A stretch of DNA of 64,000 bases from the NCBI RefSeq assembly GCF_004115745.1, contig NZ_QXIL01000004.1:62001-126000 (forward strand). The letters run 5' to 3'. The stretch comes from Levilactobacillus suantsaii. GTDB taxonomy: Bacteria; Bacillota; Bacilli; Lactobacillales; Lactobacillaceae. The translations under genes and the position numbers were made by a program. Shown piece after piece: positions 24,463 through 33,995 of this stretch. The notes below the pieces were generated by a model. It was given only the letters and a program-made list of their open reading frames with translations, was not told where the DNA came from and ran no database searches. Position 1 is the first letter of the stretch; each line of letters opens with the position of its first letter.

Positions 24463-26574
24463 TTATCCCGCCGCGTTCTGCGCGGACCCGGCCTTGGTGG
24501 CCTTCGTTGGGTTCGTCAGCGTCGACTTCGACTGAACGGTCTTCCAGTAGGCCGAGTAGATTTTCTTGGCCAACTGCATGTTGTTGTCTTCGTCGTCCGT
24601 GCTCAAGTTCGGCATCGCTAACGCCACCACGACCTGTGGATCATTAGATGGCGCGTAGGAAGCCAGACTCAAAGTGACGGTGGAGTGACCCTTGTAGTAG
24701 GTTTCGGCCGTCCCCGTCTTCGCGGAGATTCCTGGTGAGATTGAGGCTAATTCGGCCCCCGTCTTGTAAGTGTTAGTCCCATGGACCACGTCGTACAAGC
24801 CTTCCTTGACCAATTTCTTTTCGGCAGCCGTCATATCGATCGTGTTCAAGACCTTCGGCGTCACCGTCGATTTGACCTTTCCTAGTTTACCACTCGACGT
24901 GGTCCCCCGGATGGCCTGGACCACGTGCGGTGCGATCCGCGTCCCACCGTTGGCAATCGTCGACATGTACTGAGCGACCTGCATCGTCGTGTAGGCGTCG
25001 TAGTTCCCGAAGGACAGGTCAAGCGCACTCCCGATGTAAGTCTTCGAACTGGCCCCTTCCAAACCAGAGCTTTCACCCGGCAAGTCGATACCAGTTTTGA
25101 CTCCCAGCCCAAATTGGTTGAAGTAACCCCGTTCGATATCGAAGGCTTTCGTGCTCATGTTCAAAGCACCACCAGCTTTGTAAGTGAAGCCGGCTTCCTT
25201 CATGGCTAGTTGCATCATGTAGGAGTTAGACGAGACTTCTAGCGCCGTAGCAGCATTCAACGTTGTGTTGGCATTCCCACTGTGGTTGAACCACGACGAC
25301 TTCTTCACGCCCCCGGTGTTGATGACTTTATCGGTCAAGGTACTGTTGGACGGCGTAATGACCCCTTTCATCAAGGCCCCGGAAACCATGGCGCCCTTGA
25401 CGACCGACCCCATGACGATGTCACTGTTGATGGTCCCCAGCGCGTTGTTCGTCAGCTTGCCACTCGACGGGTTCCGGTCGACCCCAGCGATACCGATTAC
25501 GCCCCCGGTGTTCGGGTTCATAACTACCGCGTAGGTCCCAGTAGAATAGCCCCCCGCACTCGATTCAGCGGAACGGACCAACTTCTGCAGCTTCGACTGG
25601 AACTTCGAGTTGATGGTCAATTGCAGGTTGTCACCCTTTTGACCACCGTACTTCTTGACTTCCTTGGTCACCGTGTTGTTGCCGGCGACTTCGACTTGTT
25701 TCTCAGCCTTGGTTCCCCGTAAGACAGATTCGTATTCCTTTTCGAGATACGATTGGCCGACACTGTCGTTTCGTGAGTACCCTTGAGCCAGTAACTCGTT
25801 GATCTCATCACTCGGAAGCCCCGACTTTTCGGACGAAACGGTCCCAATGATCGACTTGATGGAATCCCCGTTCGGGTAATCCCGTGACCAACTTGTCCCG
25901 ACTTTGATTCCCGGCATCTCGGACAAATGTTCTCCAATCTCCGCAATTTCACGACTGGAAACATCTGAGTCTTTAATATACGTGGTGGACAGCGCGTAGG
26001 CTCCGCTCATCTTCGCAAAGATGGCCGCCGCGTTTTTCTGGGCTGCGGTCAGCTTGAACGAGGAATCGTTTTCCAAGTAATTTAACGCCTTATTGTACCG
26101 GGTAGAAGAAGAATACTGCTTGATCTTAGGAATCTTCTTTTCCACGGCAGCTAACCGCTTCGTATCGGTCAGATAGTAATCGATTGCTTGCCGTGGGGTT
26201 AATGAGCTGGTGGACACCGTTAAGTACTTGCTCAGCCGGTTGGCGATAGCGTACATGTCGGTCGATAATACGTTGACCCCTTTGGTATACGAAATCGCTT
26301 GGTGGGCTTTATTGCCGACCAAGACCCGACCAGTCGAGTCGTAAACCATCCCCCGTTGAACGTTAGTGGTTTCAACGGTGGTGTCCGTCTGGTTAACGAC
26401 CGCTTTAAACTGAGCCCCGTAGATTACCTGCAAATACGCCAATTGACCAATCAACGCCGCAAATAACAGGGCTACGATAATGAAAAGAAAGTTTAACCGA
26501 AACGGGATGGAGGACTTTTGCGGACCTCGCGACTGCCGATTGCGGTTACTAATCCGATTATAAAAATTCTTCAC
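24463..26574 (-). CDS. Class B penicillin-binding protein (PBP2 type transpeptidase)
   Basis: 703 residues. One N-terminal membrane anchor (about 28-50), a dimerisation region with RGMVYDSTGRVLVGNK, and a transpeptidase domain with SVVK (Ser390, Lys393), SSN (448-450) and KTG (619-621). It crosslinks peptidoglycan on the outer face; in lactobacilli this gene beside rpmG is the PBP2a/PBP2b-like elongation PBP (pbpA family); exact subtype is not settled here. Start is GTG at 26572-26574 with AAGGAGC. Low-complexity tail rich in Ala, Thr and Lys. Confidence 0.92.
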   Translation of the reverse strand: MKNFYNRISNRNRQSRGPQKSSIPFRLNFLFIIVALLFAALIGQLAYLQVIYGAQFKAVVNQTDTTVETTNVQRGMVYDSTGRVLVGNKAHQAISYTKGVNVLSTDMYAIANRLSKYLTVSTSSLTPRQAIDYYLTDTKRLAAVEKKIPKIKQYSSSTRYNKALNYLENDSSFKLTAAQKNAAAIFAKMSGAYALSTTYIKDSDVSSREIAEIGEHLSEMPGIKVGTSWSRDYPNGDSIKSIIGTVSSEKSGLPSDEINELLAQGYSRNDSVGQSYLEKEYESVLRGTKAEKQVEVAGNNTVTKEVKKYGGQKGDNLQLTINSKFQSKLQKLVRSAESSAGGYSTGTYAVVMNPNTGGVIGIAGVDRNPSSGKLTNNALGTINSDIVMGSVVKGAMVSGALMKGVITPSNSTLTDKVINTGGVKKSSWFNHSGNANTTLNAATALEVSSNSYMMQLAMKEAGFTYKAGGALNMSTKAFDIERGYFNQFGLGVKTGIDLPGESSGLEGASSKTYIGSALDLSFGNYDAYTTMQVAQYMSTIANGGTRIAPHVVQAIRGTTSSGKLGKVKSTVTPKVLNTIDMTAAEKKLVKEGLYDVVHGTNTYKTGAELASISPGISAKTGTAETYYKGHSTVTLSLASYAPSNDPQVVVALAMPNLSTDDEDNNMQLAKKIYSAYWKTVQSKSTLTNPTKATKAGSAQNAAG

Positions 26575-26605
26575 AACAGCTCTGCTCCTTATTGTACTGC
26601 TACCT

Positions 26606-26614
26606 ATTCTACCA
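26606..26614 (-). promoter_or_regulatory. Extended -10 promoter of the PBP gene
   Basis: The minus strand reads TGGTAGAAT, a TGn-extended -10; no convincing -35. About 35 bases before the GTG start. Confidence 0.5.
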
Positions 26615-26645
26615 AACTTCGGTAAACTCCACTATCCCACACCAG

Positions 26646-26666
26646 AATTTAAGCAAAAATTTAAGC
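26646..26666 (-). promoter_or_regulatory. Direct repeat upstream of the PBP promoter
   Basis: Two identical GCTTAAATT copies (26646-26654 and 26658-26666) with a 12-base period lie just beyond the expected -35. This spacing is that used by OmpR-family response regulators, so it is a candidate activator site; binding is inferred. Confidence 0.4.
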
Positions 26667-26960
26667 CAGTTTTCGCCATGCTCATCGCTACGTGCTGCGG
26701 TCCACCTAACCGCCCACCAAATTTTAGCGAATCTTTAGACCGCAGCCAAATAACCTGACCCAATCAGTTTGTTCCGTCAGATAACCACAGCCTAGATGGC
26801 CTGGTCATCGCGTCTTTAAGCCTAATTCATCGCGGTTCAGAATCGTTCACCAAGCGGCGTTTTGGCTCCGATACGCCCCAAGAGGCACAGATACCGGGGT
26901 ACTTCCGATAGGTCACCAGCGGATTCTATGCTATTCTAGGTAATTGAGAACAAAATGTAC

Positions 26961-26977
26961 AGGTTCCCTCAGAACCT
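26961..26977 (+). promoter_or_regulatory. Inverted repeat overlapping the yfhO promoter spacer
   Basis: AGGTTC-CCTCA-GAACCT, perfect six-base arms, lies directly before TTTTATACT, the likely -10 of yfhO. It could be an operator or a short hairpin; no known regulator motif matches. Confidence 0.4.
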
Positions 26978-27009
26978 TTTATACTTTCTAAAGATTGAGG
27001 TGGCTAGCT

Positions 27010-29646
27010 TTGCCAGAAAGAAAACGGCGTTGGGCCTTCACTGCCAAACAGTGGACCCTTTTGGGAGCATTCCTCACGCCTTTCATTATTATGACGGTCT
27101 ATTTTGCGTACCGCCAGATGGCCCCCTTCGGTAGTAGTAGTTTACTGACCGTCGACTTGGGGCAACAATACGTGGACTTTTTCGCTTACCTGCGGCGCGC
27201 CCTGTTGCACGACCCTGGTTCCATTTTTTACTCGTTTAGCAACGGGCTTGGAGGCGAGATGGTCGGGACCTGGGCTTACTACCTGTTAAGTCCCTTGAAC
27301 CTGCTCTTACTGGCCTTTCCGGGTAATACGTTGACTAGTGGGATTCTACTCATCACCGTACTTAAATACGGATTAGCCGGGCTGACCTTCGCGTGGTTAC
27401 TGCTCAAAGTGACGCCACAACGGGGGCTGATTGCCATCACCCTGTCGACCGCCTATGCCTTGATGGGTTGGGCCATCGCTAACCAACTGAACATCATGTG
27501 GCTGGACGCCATTGTCCTGTTGCCCCTGATTTTCTACGGGTTATTGCAGCTGATGATCACCGGCCATTGGAAACCCTACTTGATCTGGCTTCCCATCATG
27601 CTCATCGTCAATTACTATATGGCGTACATGATCTGCTTGTTCCTGATTCTGGCGTTTATCTGGTTGGCCGTCGATAAATTCTCGACCTGGCGTAATCTTG
27701 CCGTCCAGACTGGCCGGTTTGCGGGGGCGTCTCTTCTAAGTGGGGCGTTGGTCGCCGCTTTACTACTGCCGACCTGGTGGTCCTTGACCCAAAGTAAGGT
27801 CCAATACACCATCCAGTCCTTCAAGTGGCACTTCGAACTAGTCCCGTTCAAGACACTCTCCAAATTCTTCTTGGGGGCGTTCAACTTCGACCAGATGCCT
27901 AACGGTCCCGCCAACATCTTTATCGGGGCTTTGGCCGTACTCGGCGCACTGTTCTTCTTCGTCGATCGGCGCATTGCCTTAAAGAGTCGGTTAGCCGCCG
28001 GTGTTGTGACCGTCTTTTTGGCCCTCTCCACTTGCCTGCAACCGTTAGATTTGCTCTGGCACGCCGGGCAATTTCCGGTTTGGTACCCGTACCGCTTCTC
28101 CTTTATCATCTGTTTTTGGCTGATTTGGCTGGCTGCCCAGACGCTGACCCTCGACTTTCACCCGGGACCGATTGCTATTGGCGCCGTCGTGGTCGTGGTG
28201 GCACTCGGTTGTTACTACGTCGAAGCGCACCTCAAAAGCTTCAAGTACCTTAAAGCTAACCAATTCTGGTTGGGTATCTTGTTCGTCGTCTTCGCGTTGA
28301 TTCTCGCGACCTTCCCGTATAAGAAACACTGGATTTATCCGGTAATGCTCTTCGTTATTGGGGTGACTGAGGTCACGGCGAACGCCTACATGGATTTGAA
28401 CAACATCAGCTACGTTTCACAATCGGAATATGGAAATTACACTGCGGAACTCCAACGACTCGTCAACAAAACGACTAAGAGCGACCACAGTTTCTACCGT
28501 ATCGGCAAGACTTTTGAACGGACCAAGGGAGACGCCTTTCAGACCGGTTTCAACGGCGGGTCCGTCTTCTCCTCGGCCTTGCCAAAGACCACGCCCACGT
28601 TTATGGGGAACATCGGGAGTCCCGATGGCGATGGTTTTGTCGAGTACAGTAACGGGACTTTGGTCACCGATTCGCTGTTGAACATGAAGTATTACTTCCA
28701 AGACAAACAACTCTCCGGAGCGTTGAGCGGCACATCGATGCTGCCCGCCTCCAGTAACAAGGCCGACCTCGCTGACTATAAAGTCGTTGGCCAAGACACG
28801 TGGGCCAAGCGCTACAAGAATCCGTATGCCCTGTCGATGGGCTACGCGGCCAGTGATGATATCCTCACGCTAAAAGACAAGACAGCCGACCCGACACAGT
28901 ATCAAGCAAATTGGCTGGCCGCCTTGACCGGTAATCAGCAGGATAAGCACCTCTTCACCGCCGAGAACTTCGACCAGGTCGCCTTCCAAAACATCAACCA
29001 ACAAAGTAAGATTACTGGCGCCATGTTGCAGAAGAAGAGTCTGGTCAAAGATGGTAGTATCACGCTGACCTTTAAGCCTAAGGACAACGCGGCTTACTAC
29101 CTAACCATGGGATCGACGGTCAACCCGCAAAATGCGACCTTCACGTTGAACGGTAAGGCCTTGGCACAATACCCAACCTACCGGAACACTATCATCGTCA
29201 GTGCAGCGGATCACGATAAGGGTAAGACCATGAAGCTGACCATCAAGCTCAAGAAGGGCTCGTTGTGGCTGCAAAACTTCACCCTATATCGGTTGAATAC
29301 CCAGCGATTCAAACAAGCCGTCCATAAGTTACAACAACACCCGTGGAAGCTCAGTCACCACTCTGACCGCAACTTTAACGGGACCGTCACCGCGACTAAG
29401 AACAATCAGGTGCTCAACACCTCGATTCCTTATTCGCCCGGCTGGCACGCAACCGTCAATGGCAAGTCCGTCAAGACTTACAAGACGATTAACATGTTTA
29501 CCGCCGTTAAACTTAAGAAGGGCACCAACCACGTCAAGCTCACTTACTGGCCACCCCTGTTGAATTGGGGACTGCTTATCAGTGGCTTGAGCCTGGTACT
29601 GGTCTTCGGTAGCTGGTGGTGGCGCGCCCATCGGCGTCCCCGCTAA
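27010..29646 (+). CDS. yfhO: YfhO family polytopic membrane protein (lipoteichoic acid/lipid-linked glycosylation type)
   Basis: 878 residues. The first half has many membrane spans (about 12), starting GAFLTPFIIMTVYFA and including the conserved DLGQQYVDFFAYLR loop; the C-terminal half is a large extracytoplasmic region with beta-rich segments and ends in a last span. This matches the YfhO family; YfhO in Bacillus and Listeria relatives puts sugars onto lipoteichoic acid from a lipid-linked donor. Start is TTG at 27010 because GAGGTGG lies six bases upstream; the TTG five codons before lacks one. Confidence 0.9.
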   Translation: MPERKRRWAFTAKQWTLLGAFLTPFIIMTVYFAYRQMAPFGSSSLLTVDLGQQYVDFFAYLRRALLHDPGSIFYSFSNGLGGEMVGTWAYYLLSPLNLLLLAFPGNTLTSGILLITVLKYGLAGLTFAWLLLKVTPQRGLIAITLSTAYALMGWAIANQLNIMWLDAIVLLPLIFYGLLQLMITGHWKPYLIWLPIMLIVNYYMAYMICLFLILAFIWLAVDKFSTWRNLAVQTGRFAGASLLSGALVAALLLPTWWSLTQSKVQYTIQSFKWHFELVPFKTLSKFFLGAFNFDQMPNGPANIFIGALAVLGALFFFVDRRIALKSRLAAGVVTVFLALSTCLQPLDLLWHAGQFPVWYPYRFSFIICFWLIWLAAQTLTLDFHPGPIAIGAVVVVVALGCYYVEAHLKSFKYLKANQFWLGILFVVFALILATFPYKKHWIYPVMLFVIGVTEVTANAYMDLNNISYVSQSEYGNYTAELQRLVNKTTKSDHSFYRIGKTFERTKGDAFQTGFNGGSVFSSALPKTTPTFMGNIGSPDGDGFVEYSNGTLVTDSLLNMKYYFQDKQLSGALSGTSMLPASSNKADLADYKVVGQDTWAKRYKNPYALSMGYAASDDILTLKDKTADPTQYQANWLAALTGNQQDKHLFTAENFDQVAFQNINQQSKITGAMLQKKSLVKDGSITLTFKPKDNAAYYLTMGSTVNPQNATFTLNGKALAQYPTYRNTIIVSAADHDKGKTMKLTIKLKKGSLWLQNFTLYRLNTQRFKQAVHKLQQHPWKLSHHSDRNFNGTVTATKNNQVLNTSIPYSPGWHATVNGKSVKTYKTINMFTAVKLKKGTNHVKLTYWPPLLNWGLLISGLSLVLVFGSWWWRAHRRPR

Positions 29647-29668
29647 ACCAACCGTTAAATAAATGCTT

Positions 29669-29706
29669 AAATAAGGGCGTGAGGCTAAAGTCTCACGCCC
29701 TTATTT
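29669..29706 (+). terminator. Bidirectional terminator between yfhO and the HesB-like gene
   Basis: AAATAAGGGCGTGAG pairs perfectly with CTCACGCCCTTATTT around a short loop. The A and T ends serve both strands. Confidence 0.92.
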
Positions 29707-29726
29707 GTCGCGGTTTTCCAATCACC

Positions 29727-30029
29727 TTAAAGTTCGCCATTTTCTGTATAGTCATACTTAGGACCGTCTGTCTTTTCGTCATAGTCAACCGTTAAGTCGT
29801 AACCGATAAAGAACCACTCGTCACCCTCGGTGATGTAGTAAGTTACGTCGTCTTTGGACTCGGTCACAACGGGGTCGCGGGGATTATCGTCAGGGGTCAT
29901 CCCCAAAGAAAAGCCCTGGTGGACCGGCGTCTTGCCGTAGACCTTACCGAAGAACCGGATGCCCCGGCCCGTCATGCCCATTTCTTCGCGAAACCATTTA
30001 CTAGCTGCATCCGTCACTGTAATTTTCAT
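29727..30029 (-). CDS. HesB/IscA-fold protein without cluster-binding cysteines
   Basis: 100 residues of the iron-sulphur biosynthesis fold (YneR/HesB type): MKITVTDAASKWFREEM, IRFFGKVYGKTPVHQGFSLGM, then DDVTYYITEGDEWFFIGYDLTVDYDE. There is no cysteine in the protein, so it cannot hold a cluster through the classical IscA cysteines. Such Cys-less members are common in lactobacilli and their role is unknown. The ATG follows GAGGGG. Monocistronic with a candidate promoter at 30075-30104. Confidence 0.85.
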   Translation of the reverse strand: MKITVTDAASKWFREEMGMTGRGIRFFGKVYGKTPVHQGFSLGMTPDDNPRDPVVTESKDDVTYYITEGDEWFFIGYDLTVDYDEKTDGPKYDYTENGEL

Positions 30030-30074
30030 ATTAAACCCCTCTTAACCAAGACTTTGTATCCGTTTTCACCTCCC

Positions 30075-30104
30075 TTTATACCATGAGTTAAATAGTTTTG
30101 GCAA
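30075..30104 (-). promoter_or_regulatory. Candidate promoter of the HesB-like gene
   Basis: Minus strand TTGCCA (30099-30104), 18-base spacer, TATAAA (30075-30080), about 50 bases before the ATG. Confidence 0.6.
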
Positions 30105-30323
30105 GTAAATCGCCCAACTTAATTGTTATCAATTTAATTGTAAACAATGGTCCGTTTAATTCTCCCGAACGACAATCATGAACAACGGGTTGGCTTCTAA
30201 ACAGCGCCAATAACCCGCTCCTACTAACCCGAACAACATCGTTTTCGTGGAATTAGTCGACCCCTGCCAGCAAAAATCAATTTATATTGAGGGATTGTTC
30301 TCATCAAAGCTAGACCCCACCAC

Positions 30324-30358
30324 CAAAAACGGTCACCCTTATTAAAAGAGTGACCGTT
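30324..30358 (-). terminator. Terminator after the rhamnosidase pseudogene
   Basis: AACGGTCACTCTTTT pairs with AAGGGTGACCGTT (one G-T) and is followed by TTTGG on the minus strand. The rest of 30105-30323 shows nothing I can name. Confidence 0.82.
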
Positions 30359-30368
30359 GCAAAAAATC

Positions 30369-33233
30369 TTATTGTGATTGGCCAAAGGACGTTGTCCCGG
30401 CTGCTAGTGTCAGTTCATAGCTGTCCGGTGCCGAGGCCTCATGACTGACCAAATTTAACCGGCGAGCATCTGCTAGCGGAAGTTTAAGGGTCGCTTGCGT
30501 ATTGACCGGAATGGTCACTTTCAGGCTGGTCAGAGCGGCGCCGTCTGATTGCCAGGCCACTTTAATGGGGCCGTAAACCGAATCCATTTCTCCCGTGACT
30601 GTCGTAATCCTGGACTCATCATTATACACCTGTCCCCGGTCAATTTTCGGCGCGATGACGATGGCGTCCTCGCCACGACTGGGAGTAACGTTGATTCCTA
30701 ACATGGTGGCATACAACCACTGAGCAATCGACCCGTAAGCATAGTGGTTATACGAGTTCATCGCGTCGGGTGAGATGCCTCGTTCTTGCGTGTAAGAGTC
30801 CCAGCGTTCCCACAGGGTCGTGGCTCCATTTTTGACCGCTAATAGCCACGAGGGATTCTGGTCACTCAAGAGTAAGTCATAAGCTTGGTCGTTTAGTCCG
30901 GCCGCACTCAGTTCGGGAAGTAACACGTTGATTCCCAAAAAGCCCACGGCCAAGGATTTTGCCGGCATCGTTGGCCGACTCGTTTGGTCGTGGTTGTCCA
31001 CGACCCGTTTCAAGGTGGCGATAGCCCGTTGCTTTTGCGTCTCGTCCGTGAATAGCTGCAATTTCAAAAACCACAGCAAACCAGTCTCCGCATCATCCAC
31101 GAATGAATACCCCTGAAATGACCGGTCCACCTGATCAGCGGTCCGTGTCAGCAAATGGAACTCTTCCGTCTCATCGTCAGCAACGTATTTTTCTTGGATT
31201 TTTGCTCGAACTAACTTAAAGAGGTGGGCATATTGTTGCTGCCCCAGATCATCTGCCACGACCCGTGCCATTTTAGTCATCAATTGGGCGGTATAGGCAC
31301 GGTAGATGAGGTTCATGAACGGTGTCGCTGCCGGCGCAAAACCTAACCAGTCACCGAATAGATGCTCATCGTAAGTCGTTGCCGTTGTCGTCAGCGGCCC
31401 AATTTGCCGCATATAAGCCGTTATCTGGGGGTAATACTGGGTCACAAAAGTTTTATCTCCCGTGAACTGATATAACCGCCACGGCAACACGATACCAATG
31501 TCCGACCACCCCGCCGCTCTTGCCTGCGCCAATTTCGGTAAAAAGGACTGCGGCATAATGATCTGGTAGGCGGAACCCACCTCGGTTTGGTTGATGACCT
31601 TTAAGTAGTGGCCTAAAAACGCCACGCTGTCAAAGCCCATTAAGCCACTTTGCGCAAAAATTTGTGCATCGGCCGTCCATCCGGCTCGTTCGGCCCGGTT
31701 GGGCGAATCAATGGGGATCGACAAGTAGTTCGACTGCTCACTAAACTGAATATTCTTAATCAATCGGTTCACAGCCGCATTATTGGTCTGTAACCAAGCC
31801 GTCTGGTGAGTCAGCGAGCTGACCGGAATCTGCTGAATAGCCTGAATCGTGACCGGTCCGTCCGTCACCACTTCGACGTAGCGGTATCCATGGAAGGTCC
31901 AGCGGGCATTGACCGTGTGGACCTTTTCGTCTTGGGTGTAGAAGACTTCTGCGGACCGGGCATCACCCCCGATTTCAGAGACCAAGTTACGATGGTGCAA
32001 CGTATTTTTCGGCCCGTCACTTCCGGTCTGCTGGACAACATCCCCCTGACCATCGTTGAGGATCTCTCCCGTGCGCACTTCAATTTTCGTCAGCGCCAAC
32101 GTATTGGCATGGAAGGTCACGGCTAACGTTGCCGCCATATTTTGGCCAAAATCGAACAATAGACGTTGTTGCCGGTCTGCTCGCCAATCTTCGTGGTGCA
32201 CATCCACCAACTGAACTGCCCCTAACGGTAGCGTTGCCTTGGAGCCGATTCGGTCTATGCGATAATTGGCGCTTGCGACCGGACTGTTCTGCTGATCCAA
32301 TAATTCATAGACCTTTGCTTCATGACTGGGGGCTAAAGTCTGCCGCACCGCCGCCTGGTCGATTGGTGGCGTCACTACCGGTTGTAACTCACCAGGAGCT
32401 AACCTAAAATCAATGGTTTCACCATCGTAAATATCGTTATCCACGACCCGGTAATCATCGTAGTAGGCCCATTTGTCGGTCTCGGCGCTGGTCACCGTTT
32501 GCTGTTGACCATCGGTGTATGTTATCACCAATTTAAAAATCAGGAGTGGTCGTTTGATCCCGTCTGTAAACAAGCTTTCGTAATTTGAAAATTGCGCGAT
32601 TCGTCCCAAAAAATAGCCCTTGCCGACAGGAATGTTGACGTGATTGTCACGTTTTAAGTCAGCCTGCACATCGTAAGCTTGGTAATTGATGCGAGTATGA
32701 TAATCCGTCCAACCAGGGTTTAGAATCTCTAAGCGTTCATCCCCGATTGCCTGTAAGTTGTGGTGATTCATCTGTACTGCGTACGCTCCTAATCCCGAAA
32801 CGTATAGGATTGCCGACGCAACGGCGCTAGGGGTCTGGTGTAACGTAAACTGCCGGGTAAAGACGGGCAAAGCCGTAGCAGGTTGAGCACTGATGAACGG
32901 AATCCCCGCCCAATCAGTGGTGGTAAAAAATCCCACCGGCGCTGACGTCACGACGTTGGCGTGATTGTCTTGCACGCTGACTTGCCAGGTATAGTGCTTT
33001 TCTGGTGCCAGCGGAAGCGCTTCAAAATAATTATTAATGGTCTGCGCACTCTGGACTTCTGGACTCCGCCAGATCTCCCGGGTCGCGTCAGCAATCACTA
33101 ATTGAAAAGCGGTTTATGTCACCGTCGCGGGGTCCGTGGACTCCCGGTGTAATTTCCAGCTAAAAGTCATTCCGGCCGTTGCGACCACGATGGGGGTCAC
33201 GGCATGGTTTAGCTGTAAGGTATCAATCTTCAT
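30369..33233 (-). pseudogene. Alpha-L-rhamnosidase (GH78) interrupted by an in-frame TAA
   Basis: From an ATG at 33231-33233 the frame reads KIDTLQLNHAVTPI... up to codon 39, then TAA at 33114-33116, then TAFQLVIADATREIW and on without further stops to 30369. The remaining 910 codons are a complete GH78 enzyme: rhamnosidase N-domains, the (alpha/alpha)6 barrel with ERAGWTADAQIFAQSGL, FGDWLGF, TLWERWDSY and MNSYNHYAYGS. The expected residue at the stop is Gln (CAA), so one C-to-T change would explain it. A GTG at 33096-33098 could restart translation, but no Shine-Dalgarno precedes it. The enzyme would release rhamnose from plant glycosides intracellularly (no signal peptide). A strong extended -10 promoter and a terminator remain, suggesting a recent loss or a sequencing artefact. 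Confidence 0.85.
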
Positions 33234-33283
33234 TTTCCAATCAACTCCAACTTACTTTCAGTTTCATGCTTCAAATGTAATCC

Positions 33284-33292
33284 ATTATAGCA
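33284..33292 (-). promoter_or_regulatory. Extended -10 promoter of the rhamnosidase gene
   Basis: The minus strand reads TGCTATAAT, a perfect TGn-extended -10, about 50 bases before the ATG at 33233. The -35 is poor. No clear cre site was seen. Confidence 0.65.
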
Positions 33293-33357
33293 TGACCGTT
33301 GGCCTAACTTTCCGCTCGACTAGACCATTGGCCATGACCGCTCCGCCAAACACTAAC

Positions 33358-33408
33358 GCAAAAAAGGTTCCCAACACCGGCATCGCTGCCCGCACTGGGA
33401 ACCTCTTT
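33358..33408 (-). terminator. Terminator after greA
   Basis: AGGTTCCCA pairs with TGGGAACCT around a GC-rich loop, followed on the minus strand by TTTTTTG. Confidence 0.85.
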
Positions 33409-33424
33409 GACGCTAAACTTATGA

Positions 33425-33901
33425 TTAATCGACTTTCAAGACTTCGACCGTCATGTCACCACCGGGCGTTTCCAGCGTGACTTTTTCGCCTACGCGGTGA
33501 CCTAATAAGCCCTTGGCAATTGGCGATTCGTTAGAAATCTTCCCCGACATCGGGTCAGCTTCGGCCGCACCCACGATGGTGTATTCTTCGGGATCTTCGT
33601 CAGGCAATTCCTTGAACGTTACCTTTTTTCCGACGGAGATTTCGTCCTTGTCGGTGTCATCGTTATCGATGATTTGGGCGTATTGGAGCATGCGTTCGAC
33701 CGTGCTGATTCGGGTCTCTAACATACTCTGTTCATCCTTGGCCGACTCGTATTCGGAGTTTTCCGATAAGTCCCCGTAGGAACGGGCAATCTTGATGCGG
33801 TCGATGACTTTCGGCCGCTTGACCGTTTTAAGTTCTTCTAATTCATTTTGTAATTTTTGTTGACCTTCTTCAGTCATTGGATACATTTTTTCTTCTGCCA
33901 C
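33425..33901 (-). CDS. greA: Transcription elongation factor GreA
   Basis: 158-residue GreA. The N-terminal coiled coil holds [21 protein letters not shown], including the acidic tip that reaches the RNA polymerase active site and stimulates transcript cleavage; the C-terminal FKBP-like domain has [21 protein letters not shown] prefer the GTG at 33899-33901 ([12 protein letters not shown]), as in other lactobacillar GreAs, with AAGGGGTGG upstream; the GTG three codons earlier falls within that site. It follows udk on the same strand. Confidence 0.94.
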   Translation of the reverse strand: MAEEKMYPMTEEGQQKLQNELEELKTVKRPKVIDRIKIARSYGDLSENSEYESAKDEQSMLETRISTVERMLQYAQIIDNDDTDKDEISVGKKVTFKELPDEDPEEYTIVGAAEADPMSGKISNESPIAKGLLGHRVGEKVTLETPGGDMTVEVLKVD

Positions 33902-33995
33902 AATGGCCACCCCTTTTTCTCACTTAGTCTGAGTTAGCGGTTTCTCCGCCACGACTTGCCGGGTCCGATTCCCGGACTTCACTGACTCCCCCATC

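Larger units (their letters stand above)
26575..27009. other. Divergent intergenic region between the PBP gene and yfhO
   Basis: 435 bases without a coding pattern. It contains, for the PBP gene, an extended -10 TGGTAGAAT (26606-26614 on the minus strand) and two direct copies of GCTTAAATT, and for yfhO a -10 TATACT with an inverted repeat. The middle 250 bases show nothing that I can interpret. Confidence 0.55.

Noticed and set aside
27615-28109. 164-codon frame antisense to yfhO
   Set aside because: Overlaps the membrane half of yfhO; Lys/Asn-rich shadow product with no start context.
30369-33098. Rhamnosidase starting at the GTG at 33096-33098 as the native gene
   Set aside because: No Shine-Dalgarno upstream, and the N-terminal strand encoded before the stop matches the family; so the gene is better read as disrupted.
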